DNA of 64,000 nt from Bog-532 sp036495425 (lineage in GTDB: Bacteria; Actinomycetota; Actinomycetes; Streptosporangiales; Streptosporangiaceae). Position numbers and translations under genes: made by a program. Each line of letters opens with the position of its first letter. Positions within the stretch are counted from its first letter, which is position 1. This document shows positions 37,469 through 46,337 of the stretch, piece by piece. The notes below the pieces were generated by a model, which was not told the DNA's origin, ran no database searches, and saw nothing but the letters and a program-made list of their open reading frames with translations. The stretch lies in contig DASXMW010000031.1 in the NCBI GenBank assembly GCA_036495425.1, positions 1-64,000 of the forward strand. The letters run 5' to 3'.

Positions 37469-40400
37469 ATGAGCCTCCTCGGAGACCGGAAGTTCCAGCT
37501 GACCGACCGTTACGAGCTCGAGGAGGGCGAGCTCTACCTGTCCGGGCTGCAGGCCCTGGTGCGGATCCCGATCGACCTGCACCGGCTGGACCAGCGGCAG
37601 GGGCGGCGGACGCAGACACTGATCTCGGGGTACGAGGGGTCGCCGCTGGCCGGGTACGACCTGGAGATCGGGCGGCAGCGCCAGCGGCTGGAGGCGCACG
37701 GGGTGGTGCACCGGCCCGCGGTCAACGAGGAGCTGGGGGCCAACGCGGTGCAGGGGTCCCAGCTGGCCTCGGCGTCGGCCGACCGCACCTGTGACGGGGT
37801 GGCCGGGATCTGGTACGGCAAGGCCCCCGGCCTGGACCGGGCCACCGACGCGCTGCGGCACGGCAACCTGGGCGGGGCCGACACCAGCGGCGGCGTGCTG
37901 GTCATGGTCGGGGACGACTCGATCGCCAAGTCGTCCACGGTGCCGAGCAGCTCGGAGATCGCGATCGCCGAGATCGGCATGCCGGTGCTGGCCCCGTCCG
38001 ACCCGCAGGACGTGCTGGACCTGGGCCTGCACGGGATCGCGCTGTCCCGGTTCTGCGGGCTCTGGACCGGGTTCAAGCTGGCCACCAACGTGGTCGACGG
38101 GTCGGCCACGGTCCGGCTGGACAGTGACCGGATCGAGATCACCGAACCCAGCCGGGACATCGACGGCACCGAGTTCCGGCACCAGGTCTCGGCCAACTTC
38201 CTGCAGCCGAACCTGGCCCAGCTGGAAGCCTCGCTGATGGGCGCGCGCCAGGAGCTGGCCCGCCGGTACGCCTACGCCAACCACCTCAACCGCATCGAGG
38301 GCGACCCGGCCGCCCGGGTCGGCGTCGTCGCGGCCGGGGCCAGCTACCTGGACGTCCGGCAGGCCCTGCAGCTGATCGGCGTCGGCCCGGACGACCTGGC
38401 CAGCTCCGGGGTCCGGGTGCTCAAGCTGGGCATGGTGTCGCCGCTGGAGCCGCGGGTGACCGAGGAGTTCGCGGCCGGCCTGGACGAGATCGTGGTCGTG
38501 GAGGAAAAGCGCCCATTCATCGAGCTGGCCGTGAAGGACCTGTTCTACGGGCGGCCCGACGCGCCCGCGGTCAGCGGCCGCCGCTCCCCCGCGGGCACGC
38601 CGCTGCTGCGCCCATCCGGGGACCTGCCGCCGGACGTGATCGCGGCCGCGCTGGCCCCGCGCATCATCGCCCACGTGGACCAGCCCGCGGTCCAGGCCTG
38701 GCTGGCCGCCCGGCAGTCCCCCGCGGCCCGGGAAAACCAGCGGCGGCACCTGGAGCTGCTGCCGATCACCCCGCGGACCCCGTACTTCTGCTCGGGCTGC
38801 CCGCACAACCGGGGCACCCAGGTGCCGGAAGGCTCTCTGGTCGGGGCGGGCATCGGCTGCTCCACGCTGGCCGTGCTGATGCCCGAGGAGCGGTTCGGGA
38901 ACATCATCGGCTTCACCCAGATGGGCGGCGAGGGCGGCCTGTGGGTGGGCATGGAGCCGTTCGTCGGCCAGGAGCACCTGCTGCAGAACATCGGGGACGG
39001 GACCTTCCACCACTCCGGCAGCCTGGCCGTGCGGCAGGCGGTCGGGGCCGGGTCGCACATCACGTTCAAGCTGCTCTACAACGGGGCCGTGGCCATGACC
39101 GGCGGCCAGCAGGCGGTGGGCAAGATGCCGGTGCCGCGGGTCGCGGCCGCGCTGCTGGCCGAGGGGGTCCGCCAGGTCGTCATCACCACCGACGACCCCC
39201 GCCGGTACCGGCGGGTCCGGCTGCCCCGCGGCGCGACCGTGCGGCACCGGGACCAGCTGGCCCAGGTGCAGCGGGAACTGGCCGCCGTCGACGGGGTCAC
39301 GGTCCTCATCCACGATCAGGAGTGCGCCACCGAACTGCGGCGCAAGCGCAAGCGCGGCCTGGCCGCCGAGCCCACCGAGCGGATCCTGATCAACGAGCGG
39401 GTCTGCGAGGGCTGCGGCGACTGCGGGGCCAAGTCCAACTGCCTGTCGGTCCAGCCGGTCGACACCGAGTTCGGCCGCAAGACCCGCATCCACCAGGCTT
39501 CCTGCAACAAGGACTTCTCCTGCCTGGACGGGGACTGCCCGTCGTTCCTGACCGTCACGCCGGACCCGAAGGGAAAGCCGCGCCGGGCCGCCGCCCGGGT
39601 CGACGGCGAGCTTCCGGAGCCCGAACTCCGGGTCCGCGCCGACGAGTTCAACCTGCGCATCACCGGGGTGGGCGGCACCGGCGTCGTCACCGTGGCCCAG
39701 GTCATCTCGACCGCGGCCAGCATGGCCGGACTGCAGGTGCGCGCGCTCGACCAGATGGGGCTGGCCCAGAAGGGCGGCGCGGTGGTGTCGGACATCCGGC
39801 TGTCCCCCGAGCCGTTCACCGGGGCCAACAAGCTCACCCCCGGCTCCTGCGACCTGTACCTGGGCTGCGACCTGCTGGTCGCGGCCGACCCGGTGCACCT
39901 GGCCGCGGTGTCGGCGGACCGGACCATCGCCGTCACCTGCACGTCCCGGGTGCCGACCGGGGCCATGGTCGGGGACACCGCCGTGACCTTCCCGGACGTG
40001 CCCGCGACCGTGGCCCGGATCCACGACCTGACCCGCACCGAGCTGGGGGTGGCGGTGGACGCCCGCGCCGAGACCAGCGCCCTGCTCGGCGACGACCAGT
40101 TCACCAACGTGTTCCTGGTCGGCGCGGCCGTGCAGGCCGGCGCGCTGCCGGTGCCGCCCCGGTTCGTGGAGGAGGCGCTGGAGCTGAACGGCGTCGCCGT
40201 GGACAAGAACATCGCCGCCTTCCGGGCCGGCCGCCGCCACGTGGCCGGCGGGCCGGAAGCACCCGCGGCCAGCGACGGGGCCCCCGGGGCCGGCACCTCG
40301 GCGGTGATCGAGCGGCGGGTGAGCGAGCTGACCGCCTACCAGGACGCGGCCTACGCCGCCGGGTACGCCGGTCACGTGCGGGCCGTCGCCGCGGCCGAAG

Positions 40401-40924
40401 CCAGCGCGCTCGGCGCCCCCGGCCCGCTCACCGAGGCCTACGCGCGGCAGCTGTTCAAGCTGATGGCCTACAAGGACGAGTACGAGGTGGCCCGGCTGTC
40501 ACTGGACCCGGCCCTGGAGGCGGCGGTGACGGCCCAGTTCGGCCCGGGCGCGCGCTACCACTACCGGCTGCACCCGCCGGTGCTGCGCGCCCTGGGCATG
40601 AAGAAGAAGATCTCGCTCGGGCCCTGGTTCCGGCCCGCGTTCCGGGCCCTGTACGCCAGCCGCGGCGTGCGCGGCACGGCCTGGGACGTGTTCGGCCGGA
40701 CCGAGGTCCGCCGCACCGAGCGGTCGCTGCCCGGCGAGTACCGCGAGGCCGTGGCGGCGGCGCTGCCCCGGCTGTCGGCGGGCACCCTCCCGGCCCTGGT
40801 GGCCCTGGCCGAACTGCCGGACCTGGTGCGCGGCTACGAGCACGTGAAGCTGGCCAACGTGGCCCGGTTCCGCACCGCCCTGGCCGACGCCGTCCGGGAC
40901 CTGGAAAACAGGCCTTCGATATAA
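37469..40924 (+). CDS. indolepyruvate:ferredoxin oxidoreductase (fused)
   Basis: An 1151-residue enzyme that converts aryl or branched-chain 2-oxo acids plus CoA to acyl-CoA, CO2 and reduced ferredoxin. It is the long fused form. The pyrimidine-binding domain comes first ('TLISGYEGSPLAGYDLEIGR'), then TPP-binding 'CSGCPHNRGTQVPEG' and 'GIGCSTLAVLMP', an Fe-S segment 'CEGCGDCGAKSNC' (about 645-657) plus 'ASCNKDFSCLDGDCP', the gamma domain 'RITGVGGTGVVTVAQV', and a C-terminal DUF6537-type extension. Aerobic actinomycetes use it in Phe/Trp/Leu catabolism. A hairpin terminator follows directly. Confidence 0.95.
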   Translation: MSLLGDRKFQLTDRYELEEGELYLSGLQALVRIPIDLHRLDQRQGRRTQTLISGYEGSPLAGYDLEIGRQRQRLEAHGVVHRPAVNEELGANAVQGSQLASASADRTCDGVAGIWYGKAPGLDRATDALRHGNLGGADTSGGVLVMVGDDSIAKSSTVPSSSEIAIAEIGMPVLAPSDPQDVLDLGLHGIALSRFCGLWTGFKLATNVVDGSATVRLDSDRIEITEPSRDIDGTEFRHQVSANFLQPNLAQLEASLMGARQELARRYAYANHLNRIEGDPAARVGVVAAGASYLDVRQALQLIGVGPDDLASSGVRVLKLGMVSPLEPRVTEEFAAGLDEIVVVEEKRPFIELAVKDLFYGRPDAPAVSGRRSPAGTPLLRPSGDLPPDVIAAALAPRIIAHVDQPAVQAWLAARQSPAARENQRRHLELLPITPRTPYFCSGCPHNRGTQVPEGSLVGAGIGCSTLAVLMPEERFGNIIGFTQMGGEGGLWVGMEPFVGQEHLLQNIGDGTFHHSGSLAVRQAVGAGSHITFKLLYNGAVAMTGGQQAVGKMPVPRVAAALLAEGVRQVVITTDDPRRYRRVRLPRGATVRHRDQLAQVQRELAAVDGVTVLIHDQECATELRRKRKRGLAAEPTERILINERVCEGCGDCGAKSNCLSVQPVDTEFGRKTRIHQASCNKDFSCLDGDCPSFLTVTPDPKGKPRRAAARVDGELPEPELRVRADEFNLRITGVGGTGVVTVAQVISTAASMAGLQVRALDQMGLAQKGGAVVSDIRLSPEPFTGANKLTPGSCDLYLGCDLLVAADPVHLAAVSADRTIAVTCTSRVPTGAMVGDTAVTFPDVPATVARIHDLTRTELGVAVDARAETSALLGDDQFTNVFLVGAAVQAGALPVPPRFVEEALELNGVAVDKNIAAFRAGRRHVAGGPEAPAASDGAPGAGTSAVIERRVSELTAYQDAAYAAGYAGHVRAVAAAEASALGAPGPLTEAYARQLFKLMAYKDEYEVARLSLDPALEAAVTAQFGPGARYHYRLHPPVLRALGMKKKISLGPWFRPAFRALYASRGVRGTAWDVFGRTEVRRTERSLPGEYREAVAAALPRLSAGTLPALVALAELPDLVRGYEHVKLANVARFRTALADAVRDLENRPSI

Positions 40925-40929
40925 ATAAG

Positions 40930-40947
40930 GGCCTGGATCAACAGGCC
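40930..40947 (+). terminator. hairpin after the IOR gene
   Basis: GGCCTG (40930-40935) and CAGGCC (40942-40947) enclose a six-base loop, five bases past the stop codon; the following ATCTATCTAATTT is unusually AT-rich for this DNA. A good intrinsic-type terminator, possibly serving the convergent DUF1992 gene too. Confidence 0.65.
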
Positions 40948-40980
40948 GCGACATCTATCTAATTTCGCCGGGTGGGGCGG

Positions 40981-41493
40981 TCAGCGACGGCGGCGCCACC
41001 GCCGCCAGCGGCGCCGCGGAGCGTCCGGGGCGGCTTGGGCCGGGGACGGCGCGGGCGCGGCGGCCCGGGCGGCTTCGGCCCGCTGGGCGGCCCGGGCCTG
41101 GTGCCAGGCCGCGACCGCGCGGTCTTCCTTGACCAGCGGGACCGGGATGGGCGGGCCGTCGGTGCCGTTGGCCCGCCAGTGGCGGATCCTCGTGTTGAGC
41201 TCGGCCACGGCCTCCCGGACCTCGGCCTCGGAGCGCAGGGTGAGGGGCCCGGCGGTCAGGCGCTCGGCTTCGCGGCGCAGCCGCAGCGGGGTGGGCAGCA
41301 TCTCCTCGGTGGGCACGCCCTCCCGGCGCAGCTTGTCGCGCAGCCAGGCCTGGGTGAAGTCCGTCTCCTGGCGGGGCGGCAGCGGTTTGCCGGAGCCGGG
41401 CAGGTCGTCGAACACCCCGCGCCGTTCGGCCTCGGCGATCTGCTGATCGATCCAGGTCGGGAAGCTGTGCTGGGGCGGTTTGCGCTCAGTCAT
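40981..41493 (-). CDS. DUF1992 (DnaJ-C28-like) protein
   Basis: A 170-residue DUF1992 protein. The family box is near the N-terminus, 'WIDQQIAEAERRGVFDDLPG', followed by 'GSGKPLP' and the helical 'DKLRREGVPTEEMLPTPLRL'. The role is unknown; eukaryotic relatives are called DNAJC28, but no J-domain is present. After residue 130 it turns into an Ala/Pro linker and ends in a strongly basic 'RRRWRRWRRRR' tail that could bind nucleic acid or membrane. ATG at 41493 fits the family start. Confidence 0.9.
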   Translation of the reverse strand: MTERKPPQHSFPTWIDQQIAEAERRGVFDDLPGSGKPLPPRQETDFTQAWLRDKLRREGVPTEEMLPTPLRLRREAERLTAGPLTLRSEAEVREAVAELNTRIRHWRANGTDGPPIPVPLVKEDRAVAAWHQARAAQRAEAARAAAPAPSPAQAAPDAPRRRWRRWRRRR

Positions 41494-41529
41494 CCTGTTA
41501 CCGATTTTACCCGGGCCTAAGGTGGCGGA

Positions 41530-41955
41530 ATGGACGACACCGATGCCCTGGTCGAGCGCATTCTGACCAGCTACGACACGATCACCGTGGTCGGGGCGAG
41601 CGTGGCCCCGGCCAAGGCCGCGCACTACGTGCCCGCGCACATGCAGCGGCACGGCTGGCGCATCGTGCCGGTGAACCCGCACGCGGACGAGATCCTGGGT
41701 GAGCCGGTCCACCGCACCCTGGCCGACGTGCCCGGGCCGGTCGGGCTGGTCGACGTGTTCCGGCCTCCGGCCCAGACGCCGGACGTGGCCCGGCAGGCGG
41801 TCGCGGCCGGGGCCACCGCGCTGTGGCTGCAGCTGGGCATCGCCTCGGCCGAGGCCCGGGATATCGCCACCCGGGCCGGCCTGCTCTACGTGGAGGACCG
41901 CTGCCTGATCATCGAGCAGCGCCGCCTCGGCGTCAGCGCGCCGGCTCCTCGCTGA
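41530..41955 (+). CDS. CoA-binding domain protein (YccU-like)
   Basis: A 141-residue Rossmann-fold protein. 'TITVVGASVAPAKAAHYVP' is the nucleotide/CoA loop; 'GWRIVPVNPHADEILGEPV' and 'GLVDVFRPP' are family blocks. Members bind CoA; a regulatory or CoA-carrier role is presumed. TAAGGT six bases before the ATG suggests leaderless transcription. The last 23 bases overlap the 3' end of the convergent decarboxylase gene. Confidence 0.92.
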   Translation: MDDTDALVERILTSYDTITVVGASVAPAKAAHYVPAHMQRHGWRIVPVNPHADEILGEPVHRTLADVPGPVGLVDVFRPPAQTPDVARQAVAAGATALWLQLGIASAEARDIATRAGLLYVEDRCLIIEQRRLGVSAPAPR

Positions 41956-43441
41956 CCACCTGCAGGGTGGCCAGGGTCGGGTCGGCCGCGTAGGCGACCC
42001 GGCCGCCGTCGGCCAGCACCGCCCGCAACGCGGCCACGATCCCGGCCGTGACCCGCTCCCCCGGGGCCAGCACCGGCACGCCGGGCGGGTAGGGCGCCAC
42101 CAGTTCCGCGCTGACCCGGCCCGCCGCCGCTTCGGCGGGCACGGTCTCGTGCGGGGCGAAGAACGCGTCCCGCGGGGCCAGCACCACGTCCGGGTCCAGC
42201 GCCCAGGCCAGCCCGGCCATCGGCGGGCGCGGGCGGGACCGGTGGCGTTCCACCGCCGCGATCAGCGTGCCGGTGAACCGGGCCATGTGCCGCGGGTCGT
42301 CGGCCAGGGTGACGATGGGCACGATCGTGTCCCGGTCCGCCATCTCCACCGGCATGCCCGCCGCGATCAGGTCGGCTTCCACCGCGTGCCCGTGGGCGCC
42401 GGTTCCGGCCAGCAGCACCACCAGCTTGCCGGGCTCGACCCCGGGCCCGTCCAGCACGGCCAGGCCCGGCACCGCGGCCAGTTCGGCCCGCGCCCCGGCC
42501 ACCACGTCGAGCAGCCGGCCGCACAGCTCGTGCCCGTCCCGGGCCAGCAGTTCCCGGGCCGCGTCGATGCTGGCCAGGATGGTCCCGGCCGGGCTGGTGG
42601 TGTGGGTGGCGTCGAACGCCCGCTCGAGCCGGGCCCGATCCAGGCCAGCACGGCCCGCCTGCCCGGTCCGGGCCAGCACCAGCGCGCCCTGGCTCCAGGC
42701 CGGCAGGGCCTTGTGCGCGCTGGTCACCATGGCGTCGGCCCCGGCCGCCAGCGCGTGCGGCGGGAACCCTTCGTGGAAGCCCAGGTGGGCGGCCCAGGCC
42801 GCGTCCACGATGAGCGGCACCCCGGCCTGGTGCGCGGCCTCGGCGTGCCCGGCCAGGTCGCTGACCGTGCCCACGTAGGAGGGGTCACCGAGGAACACGG
42901 CCCGGATCCCCGGGTGGGCGGTCAGCGCCGCCCGCACGGCCGCCACCGGCACCGCCCCGGGCAGCCCGGTGGCCGGGTCCACCTCGGGCCGGACCCAGAC
43001 CGGGCGCAGCCCGGCCAGCACCAGCCCCAGCAGCAGCGACCGGTGCAGGGTGCGGCTGACGATCACCTCGTCGCCGGGGCGCCCCACGGCCAGGGCCAGG
43101 GCCTGGTTGCCGTGGGTGGACCCGGCCACCGAGAACCGGCACCAGTCCGCGCCCCACAGCCCGGCCGCGCGCTGCTCGGCCCGGGCCAGCAGCGCGTCGG
43201 CCCGCTTGATCGGGGCCAGGCCCGCGTAGAGCGGGATGTCCCCGGCCACGACGGTACCGGTGAGGTCGGTGCGCAGCTTGTGGCCGGGGATGCTCATCGG
43301 GGCCGCCCCGGGATTCGCGCCCGGGCCCCCCGGGCCGGTGGCCTGGAGCCAGGCGTCGAGCAGCGGGGCGCCGGACCGCAGCCCACGCGGGTCGCGGGGA
43401 TCGGTCCCGTCGGAGACATCCGGTCCTACGGTGCTGGTCAT
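41933..43441 (-). CDS. Orn/Lys/Arg-type PLP decarboxylase
   Basis: A 502-residue fold-type I PLP enzyme of the group that decarboxylates lysine, arginine or ornithine. The PLP Lys is K244 in 'VTSAHKALPAWSQGA'; 'CRFSVAGSTHGNQALAL' and 'VDAAWAAHLGFH' are the cofactor pocket blocks; and the C-terminal domain ('LVAPYPPGVPVLAPGERV') is complete. It is the short bacterial form lacking the N-terminal receiver-like wing. Product would be a diamine or agmatine. No antiporter gene is adjacent, so polyamine synthesis is more likely than acid resistance. Confidence 0.93.
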   Translation of the reverse strand: MTSTVGPDVSDGTDPRDPRGLRSGAPLLDAWLQATGPGGPGANPGAAPMSIPGHKLRTDLTGTVVAGDIPLYAGLAPIKRADALLARAEQRAAGLWGADWCRFSVAGSTHGNQALALAVGRPGDEVIVSRTLHRSLLLGLVLAGLRPVWVRPEVDPATGLPGAVPVAAVRAALTAHPGIRAVFLGDPSYVGTVSDLAGHAEAAHQAGVPLIVDAAWAAHLGFHEGFPPHALAAGADAMVTSAHKALPAWSQGALVLARTGQAGRAGLDRARLERAFDATHTTSPAGTILASIDAARELLARDGHELCGRLLDVVAGARAELAAVPGLAVLDGPGVEPGKLVVLLAGTGAHGHAVEADLIAAGMPVEMADRDTIVPIVTLADDPRHMARFTGTLIAAVERHRSRPRPPMAGLAWALDPDVVLAPRDAFFAPHETVPAEAAAGRVSAELVAPYPPGVPVLAPGERVTAGIVAALRAVLADGGRVAYAADPTLATLQVVSEEPAR

Positions 43442-43493
43442 CCGCCCAGTGTGACCGATAGCTTCTCGGGTGAAGCCCGCTGGGAGGCCGCCA

Positions 43494-44426
43494 ATGCCGC
43501 TAGATCCGCAGTTCCGCGCCGTCCTCGACGACCTCGAGGCCAAGGGCCTGCTGCCGCTCGTCCGGGGCGACGCGGATCAGACCCGTGCCCACTACCGGAT
43601 GCTGTCGCATCGCAGGCGCGGGCCCAGCTTCGTGCCGGAGCCGGTCGCCTCGGTGGCGGACCAGCGATCACCGCAGGGCGTGCCGGTCCGGATCTTCGAA
43701 CCGTGCCAGCCCCGCGGCGGCACCGTGGTCTATCTGCACGGCGGCGGCTGGGTCATCGGCGACGTGCAGACCCACGACCCGCTGTGCCGCCGGGTGGCCA
43801 ACGTGACCGGGGCCCGGGTGGTGTCGGTTGGCTACCGGCTGGCGCCCGAGCACCCGTTCCCGGCCGGCCTGGACGACGCCGAGCACGTGCTGCGCTGGGT
43901 CGGTGAGCAGCACGACGGCGAACCGGTCGGCGTGGCCGGCGACTCGGCCGGGGCCTCGCTCGCGGCCGGCCTGGCCCTGCGGGCCCGCGACCGGGAGATC
44001 CCGCTGGCCGCGCAGCTGCTGTTCTACCCGGCCACCGACCCGTCCATGGCCAGCGGGTCGTACACCGAGAACGGCCAGGGGTACTACCTGACCCGGGACG
44101 ACATGGCCTGGTTCTACCGGCAGTACCTGCCCGCCCTGGACGACGCCGCCGAGACCCAGGAGGGCCTGGCCTACGCCGAGGCCAACCTGGCCTACGCCAA
44201 CGTGAACCGGGCCGCGGCCGCGGTGGTGGCCACGGCCGAGTTCGACCCGCTCCGGGACGACGGCGCCGCCTACGCCGACCGCCTCAAGAACGCCGGGGTC
44301 CGCGTGGAGTACGTGCCCGGGCCCGGGCTGATCCACGGCTACGCGGGCTTCCTGGGCGTGGTCGACACCGCCGACACCACCGCCGCCGAGGCCATGGAGA
44401 CCTTCGCCCACCTGCTGCGCAGCTGA
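43494..44426 (+). CDS. alpha/beta-hydrolase (hormone-sensitive lipase type)
   Basis: A 310-residue esterase of the HSL/family IV group. The oxyanion 'HGGGW' is at 82-86, the nucleophile S151 in 'GDSAGAS', and the Asp/His are expected in 'FDPLRDDGAAYADRL' and 'GLIHGYAGF'. It hydrolyses small acyl esters. The ATG at 43494 is preferred over the upstream GTG because GGGAGG lies seven bases before it. Divergent from the PLP decarboxylase; no operon partner. Confidence 0.94.
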   Translation: MPLDPQFRAVLDDLEAKGLLPLVRGDADQTRAHYRMLSHRRRGPSFVPEPVASVADQRSPQGVPVRIFEPCQPRGGTVVYLHGGGWVIGDVQTHDPLCRRVANVTGARVVSVGYRLAPEHPFPAGLDDAEHVLRWVGEQHDGEPVGVAGDSAGASLAAGLALRARDREIPLAAQLLFYPATDPSMASGSYTENGQGYYLTRDDMAWFYRQYLPALDDAAETQEGLAYAEANLAYANVNRAAAAVVATAEFDPLRDDGAAYADRLKNAGVRVEYVPGPGLIHGYAGFLGVVDTADTTAAEAMETFAHLLRS

Positions 44427-44451
44427 CCGCGGGGGCCGGGCCTGGGTCCGG

Positions 44452-44931
44452 TCAGCCCGCGGGGGCGCGGAGGCGGGCCCGGGCCGAGGAGGACTCGGAC
44501 AGCGGCACCAGGCGGCCCGCCTTACCCAGGCCGAACGACGGCATGTTGCCGTAGATGCCCTCGTAGTCGCCCGCCCGGACCAGGTAGGTCTCGTGCCAGA
44601 TACCGGTCCGGTCGCTGCCGCCGACCCGCTGCCAGTAGTCCCGCCAGACGGCCAGGTGCGGGTCGTCCTCGTCCCGGGCGAACGCCTCCAGATGGTCGAA
44701 CGACCGCCAGTACTGCACCAGGCTGACCAGGCCCAGCTGCTGGAAGCCCAGCAGGCCCTTTTCCGGCTGCGCCATCAGGTACTGGAGCATGTGGATCATG
44801 CCCCGGCGCCCGCCGAGGTCGAGGAACGATCGGTACAGGTGCAGCTTGCTGTTGAAACGGGCCCCGATGAGGAACACGACGAAGTCGCCGTCGATCTCCG
44901 CCCTCATCCGGCGCCCGGCGATGTGGGCCAT
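44452..44931 (-). CDS. DUF4188 (monooxygenase-like) protein
   Basis: A 159-residue ferredoxin-like-fold protein of DUF4188, related to phenylacetaldoxime dehydratase accessory/monooxygenase proteins. Family blocks are 'DFVVFLIGARFNSKLH', 'GFQQLGLVSLVQYWRSFDHL' and 'WRDYWQRVGGSDRTGIWHET' (adjoining segments). Activity is not established. It is followed 30 bp upstream by a small unknown gene on the same strand. Confidence 0.88.
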   Translation of the reverse strand: MAHIAGRRMRAEIDGDFVVFLIGARFNSKLHLYRSFLDLGGRRGMIHMLQYLMAQPEKGLLGFQQLGLVSLVQYWRSFDHLEAFARDEDDPHLAVWRDYWQRVGGSDRTGIWHETYLVRAGDYEGIYGNMPSFGLGKAGRLVPLSESSSARARLRAPAG

Positions 44932-44960
44932 GGGCCCTCCCCGGTTTTAGCGAGCGCTGG

Positions 44961-45200
44961 TTACAGGTACTGTCCCTGTCCCTCAGTGTCGCGGGAGACC
45001 CACTCGATGGCTAGTACGTCGGCCGGATCGAGGATGCTCCAGCCGTCGTCGCGGGTGAACTCGAGCAGGCCGTCCGGGCGCTGCCGCACGCCGACCAGCG
45101 GGTGCTTGTCGTCGTTCAGCGTCCACCGGCCGTTGAGGCCGCGCACCACCAGCCGGACCTGCCCCTGCTTGCCGAGCACCGGCTGCAGCAGCTCCACCAT
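44961..45200 (-). CDS. small unknown protein
   Basis: A 79-residue beta-rich protein ('VRLVVRGLNGRWTLNDDKH', 'WSILDPADVLAIEWVSRD'). No signal, membrane or metal motifs. ATG at 45200 is preferred; a GTG five codons upstream is possible. It precedes the DUF4188 gene and may share its mRNA. Not recognised. Confidence 0.68.
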   Translation of the reverse strand: MVELLQPVLGKQGQVRLVVRGLNGRWTLNDDKHPLVGVRQRPDGLLEFTRDDGWSILDPADVLAIEWVSRDTEGQGQYL

Positions 45201-45259
45201 CACCGAACCTTGCACACGGTCACCTTACGCCCCGGCGGGCCCAGGGCTAAGGTCGGCAC

Positions 45260-46300
45260 ATGCGGATCTGGCTGGTCGGTTTCGGCACGGTGGGCCAGTG
45301 GCTGGCCCGGGTCCTCAGCCAGCAGGCCGGCCCGCTGCAGGCCCGCTACGGGCTGGTCCCGCAGGTGGTCGGGATCGCCAGCGGGCGCGACGGGTTCGTG
45401 CACGCCCCCGACGGCCTCAACCTGGCCGCCGCGCTGGCCGCGGCCCGGGCCGGGCGGCCCCTGGCCGGCCTGCCCGGAACCGAGCACTGGCCGTCGACAC
45501 TGGACGGCCTGCACGCCACCGAAGCCGACGTGCTGGTGGAGGTGTCGGCCAGCCCACCCGAGGATGGTGAGCCCGGCCTGTCCCACTTGCGGGAGGCGCT
45601 GGGCCGGCGGATCCCGGTGGTCACCTCCAACAAGTGGCCGGTCGCCCACGACGGGCTGGCCCTGGCCGCGCTGGCCCGCGATCAGCGGGTCCCGTTCCGG
45701 GCCGAGTCCACGGTCATGTCCGGTACCCCGGTGCTGAGCGCGCTCACCGAGGGCCTGGCCGGGGCCCGTCCGCTCAGCCTGCGCGGCCTGCTCAACGCCA
45801 CCGTCAACGACATCCTGACCCGGATGGCGGGCGGGCAGACCTACCCCGAGGCGCTGGCCGCGGCCCAGCAGGCCGGGCTGGCCGAGCCGGATCCCGCCGC
45901 CGACGTCGGCGGCGGCGACGAGACGGCCAAGGTGATGATCTTGTCGGCGCTGGTGTTCGGCCGCCAGCTGACCCGGTCCGACGTGACCGGCCGGGGCATC
46001 GGCGACCTGCCGGGCCAGGCCGTGGCCGAGGCCCGGGCCGCGGGCGGCACGCTGAAGCACGTGGCCTCGCTGAGCTTCGCCGGGCCCGGCGGCACCGGGC
46101 CGGTCACCGCCCGCGTCGAGCCCGAGGTGGTCCGGCCCGGGGACCGGCTGGCCGGGATCGACGGCGCCGTCAACGGGCTGACCGTGCGGGCCGACCCGGT
46201 CGGCGAGGTGACCCTGATCGGCCCGGGCGCGGGCCCGGAGCTGGCGGGCCAGGGCGTGCTGAGCGACCTGATCGCGGTGGCCCGCGCCATCCCCCAGTGA
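45260..46300 (+). CDS. homoserine dehydrogenase-like protein
   Basis: A 346-residue NAD(P)-binding oxidoreductase. The Rossmann loop is 'IWLVGFGTVGQ'; the catalytic Lys region is 'PVVTSNKWPVAHDG'; the second domain has 'LLNATVNDILTRM' and 'EPDPAADVGGGDETAKVMIL', which match the homoserine dehydrogenase family. It lacks the C-terminal ACT domain of the normal threonine-sensitive actinobacterial Hom and stands apart from thrC/thrB, so it is a paralogue, perhaps in a secondary pathway. TAAGGT six bases before the ATG indicates leaderless transcription. Confidence 0.9.
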   Translation: MRIWLVGFGTVGQWLARVLSQQAGPLQARYGLVPQVVGIASGRDGFVHAPDGLNLAAALAAARAGRPLAGLPGTEHWPSTLDGLHATEADVLVEVSASPPEDGEPGLSHLREALGRRIPVVTSNKWPVAHDGLALAALARDQRVPFRAESTVMSGTPVLSALTEGLAGARPLSLRGLLNATVNDILTRMAGGQTYPEALAAAQQAGLAEPDPAADVGGGDETAKVMILSALVFGRQLTRSDVTGRGIGDLPGQAVAEARAAGGTLKHVASLSFAGPGGTGPVTARVEPEVVRPGDRLAGIDGAVNGLTVRADPVGEVTLIGPGAGPELAGQGVLSDLIAVARAIPQ

Positions 46301-46337
46301 CCTCGTCCCGGCCGGTGGCGCCGCCCGTGCCGGTGAC

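Noticed and set aside
36002..40375. 1457-residue minus-strand ORF
   Set aside because: Entirely antisense to the disulfide oxidoreductase and IOR genes, with repetitive Gly/Ala/His/Asp composition and no domain.
40981..41040. Repeated CGG/CGCC units at the end of the DUF1992 gene looked like a short repeat array
   Set aside because: They encode the Arg/Trp-rich C-terminal tail in frame; simple codon repetition, not a CRISPR or minisatellite.
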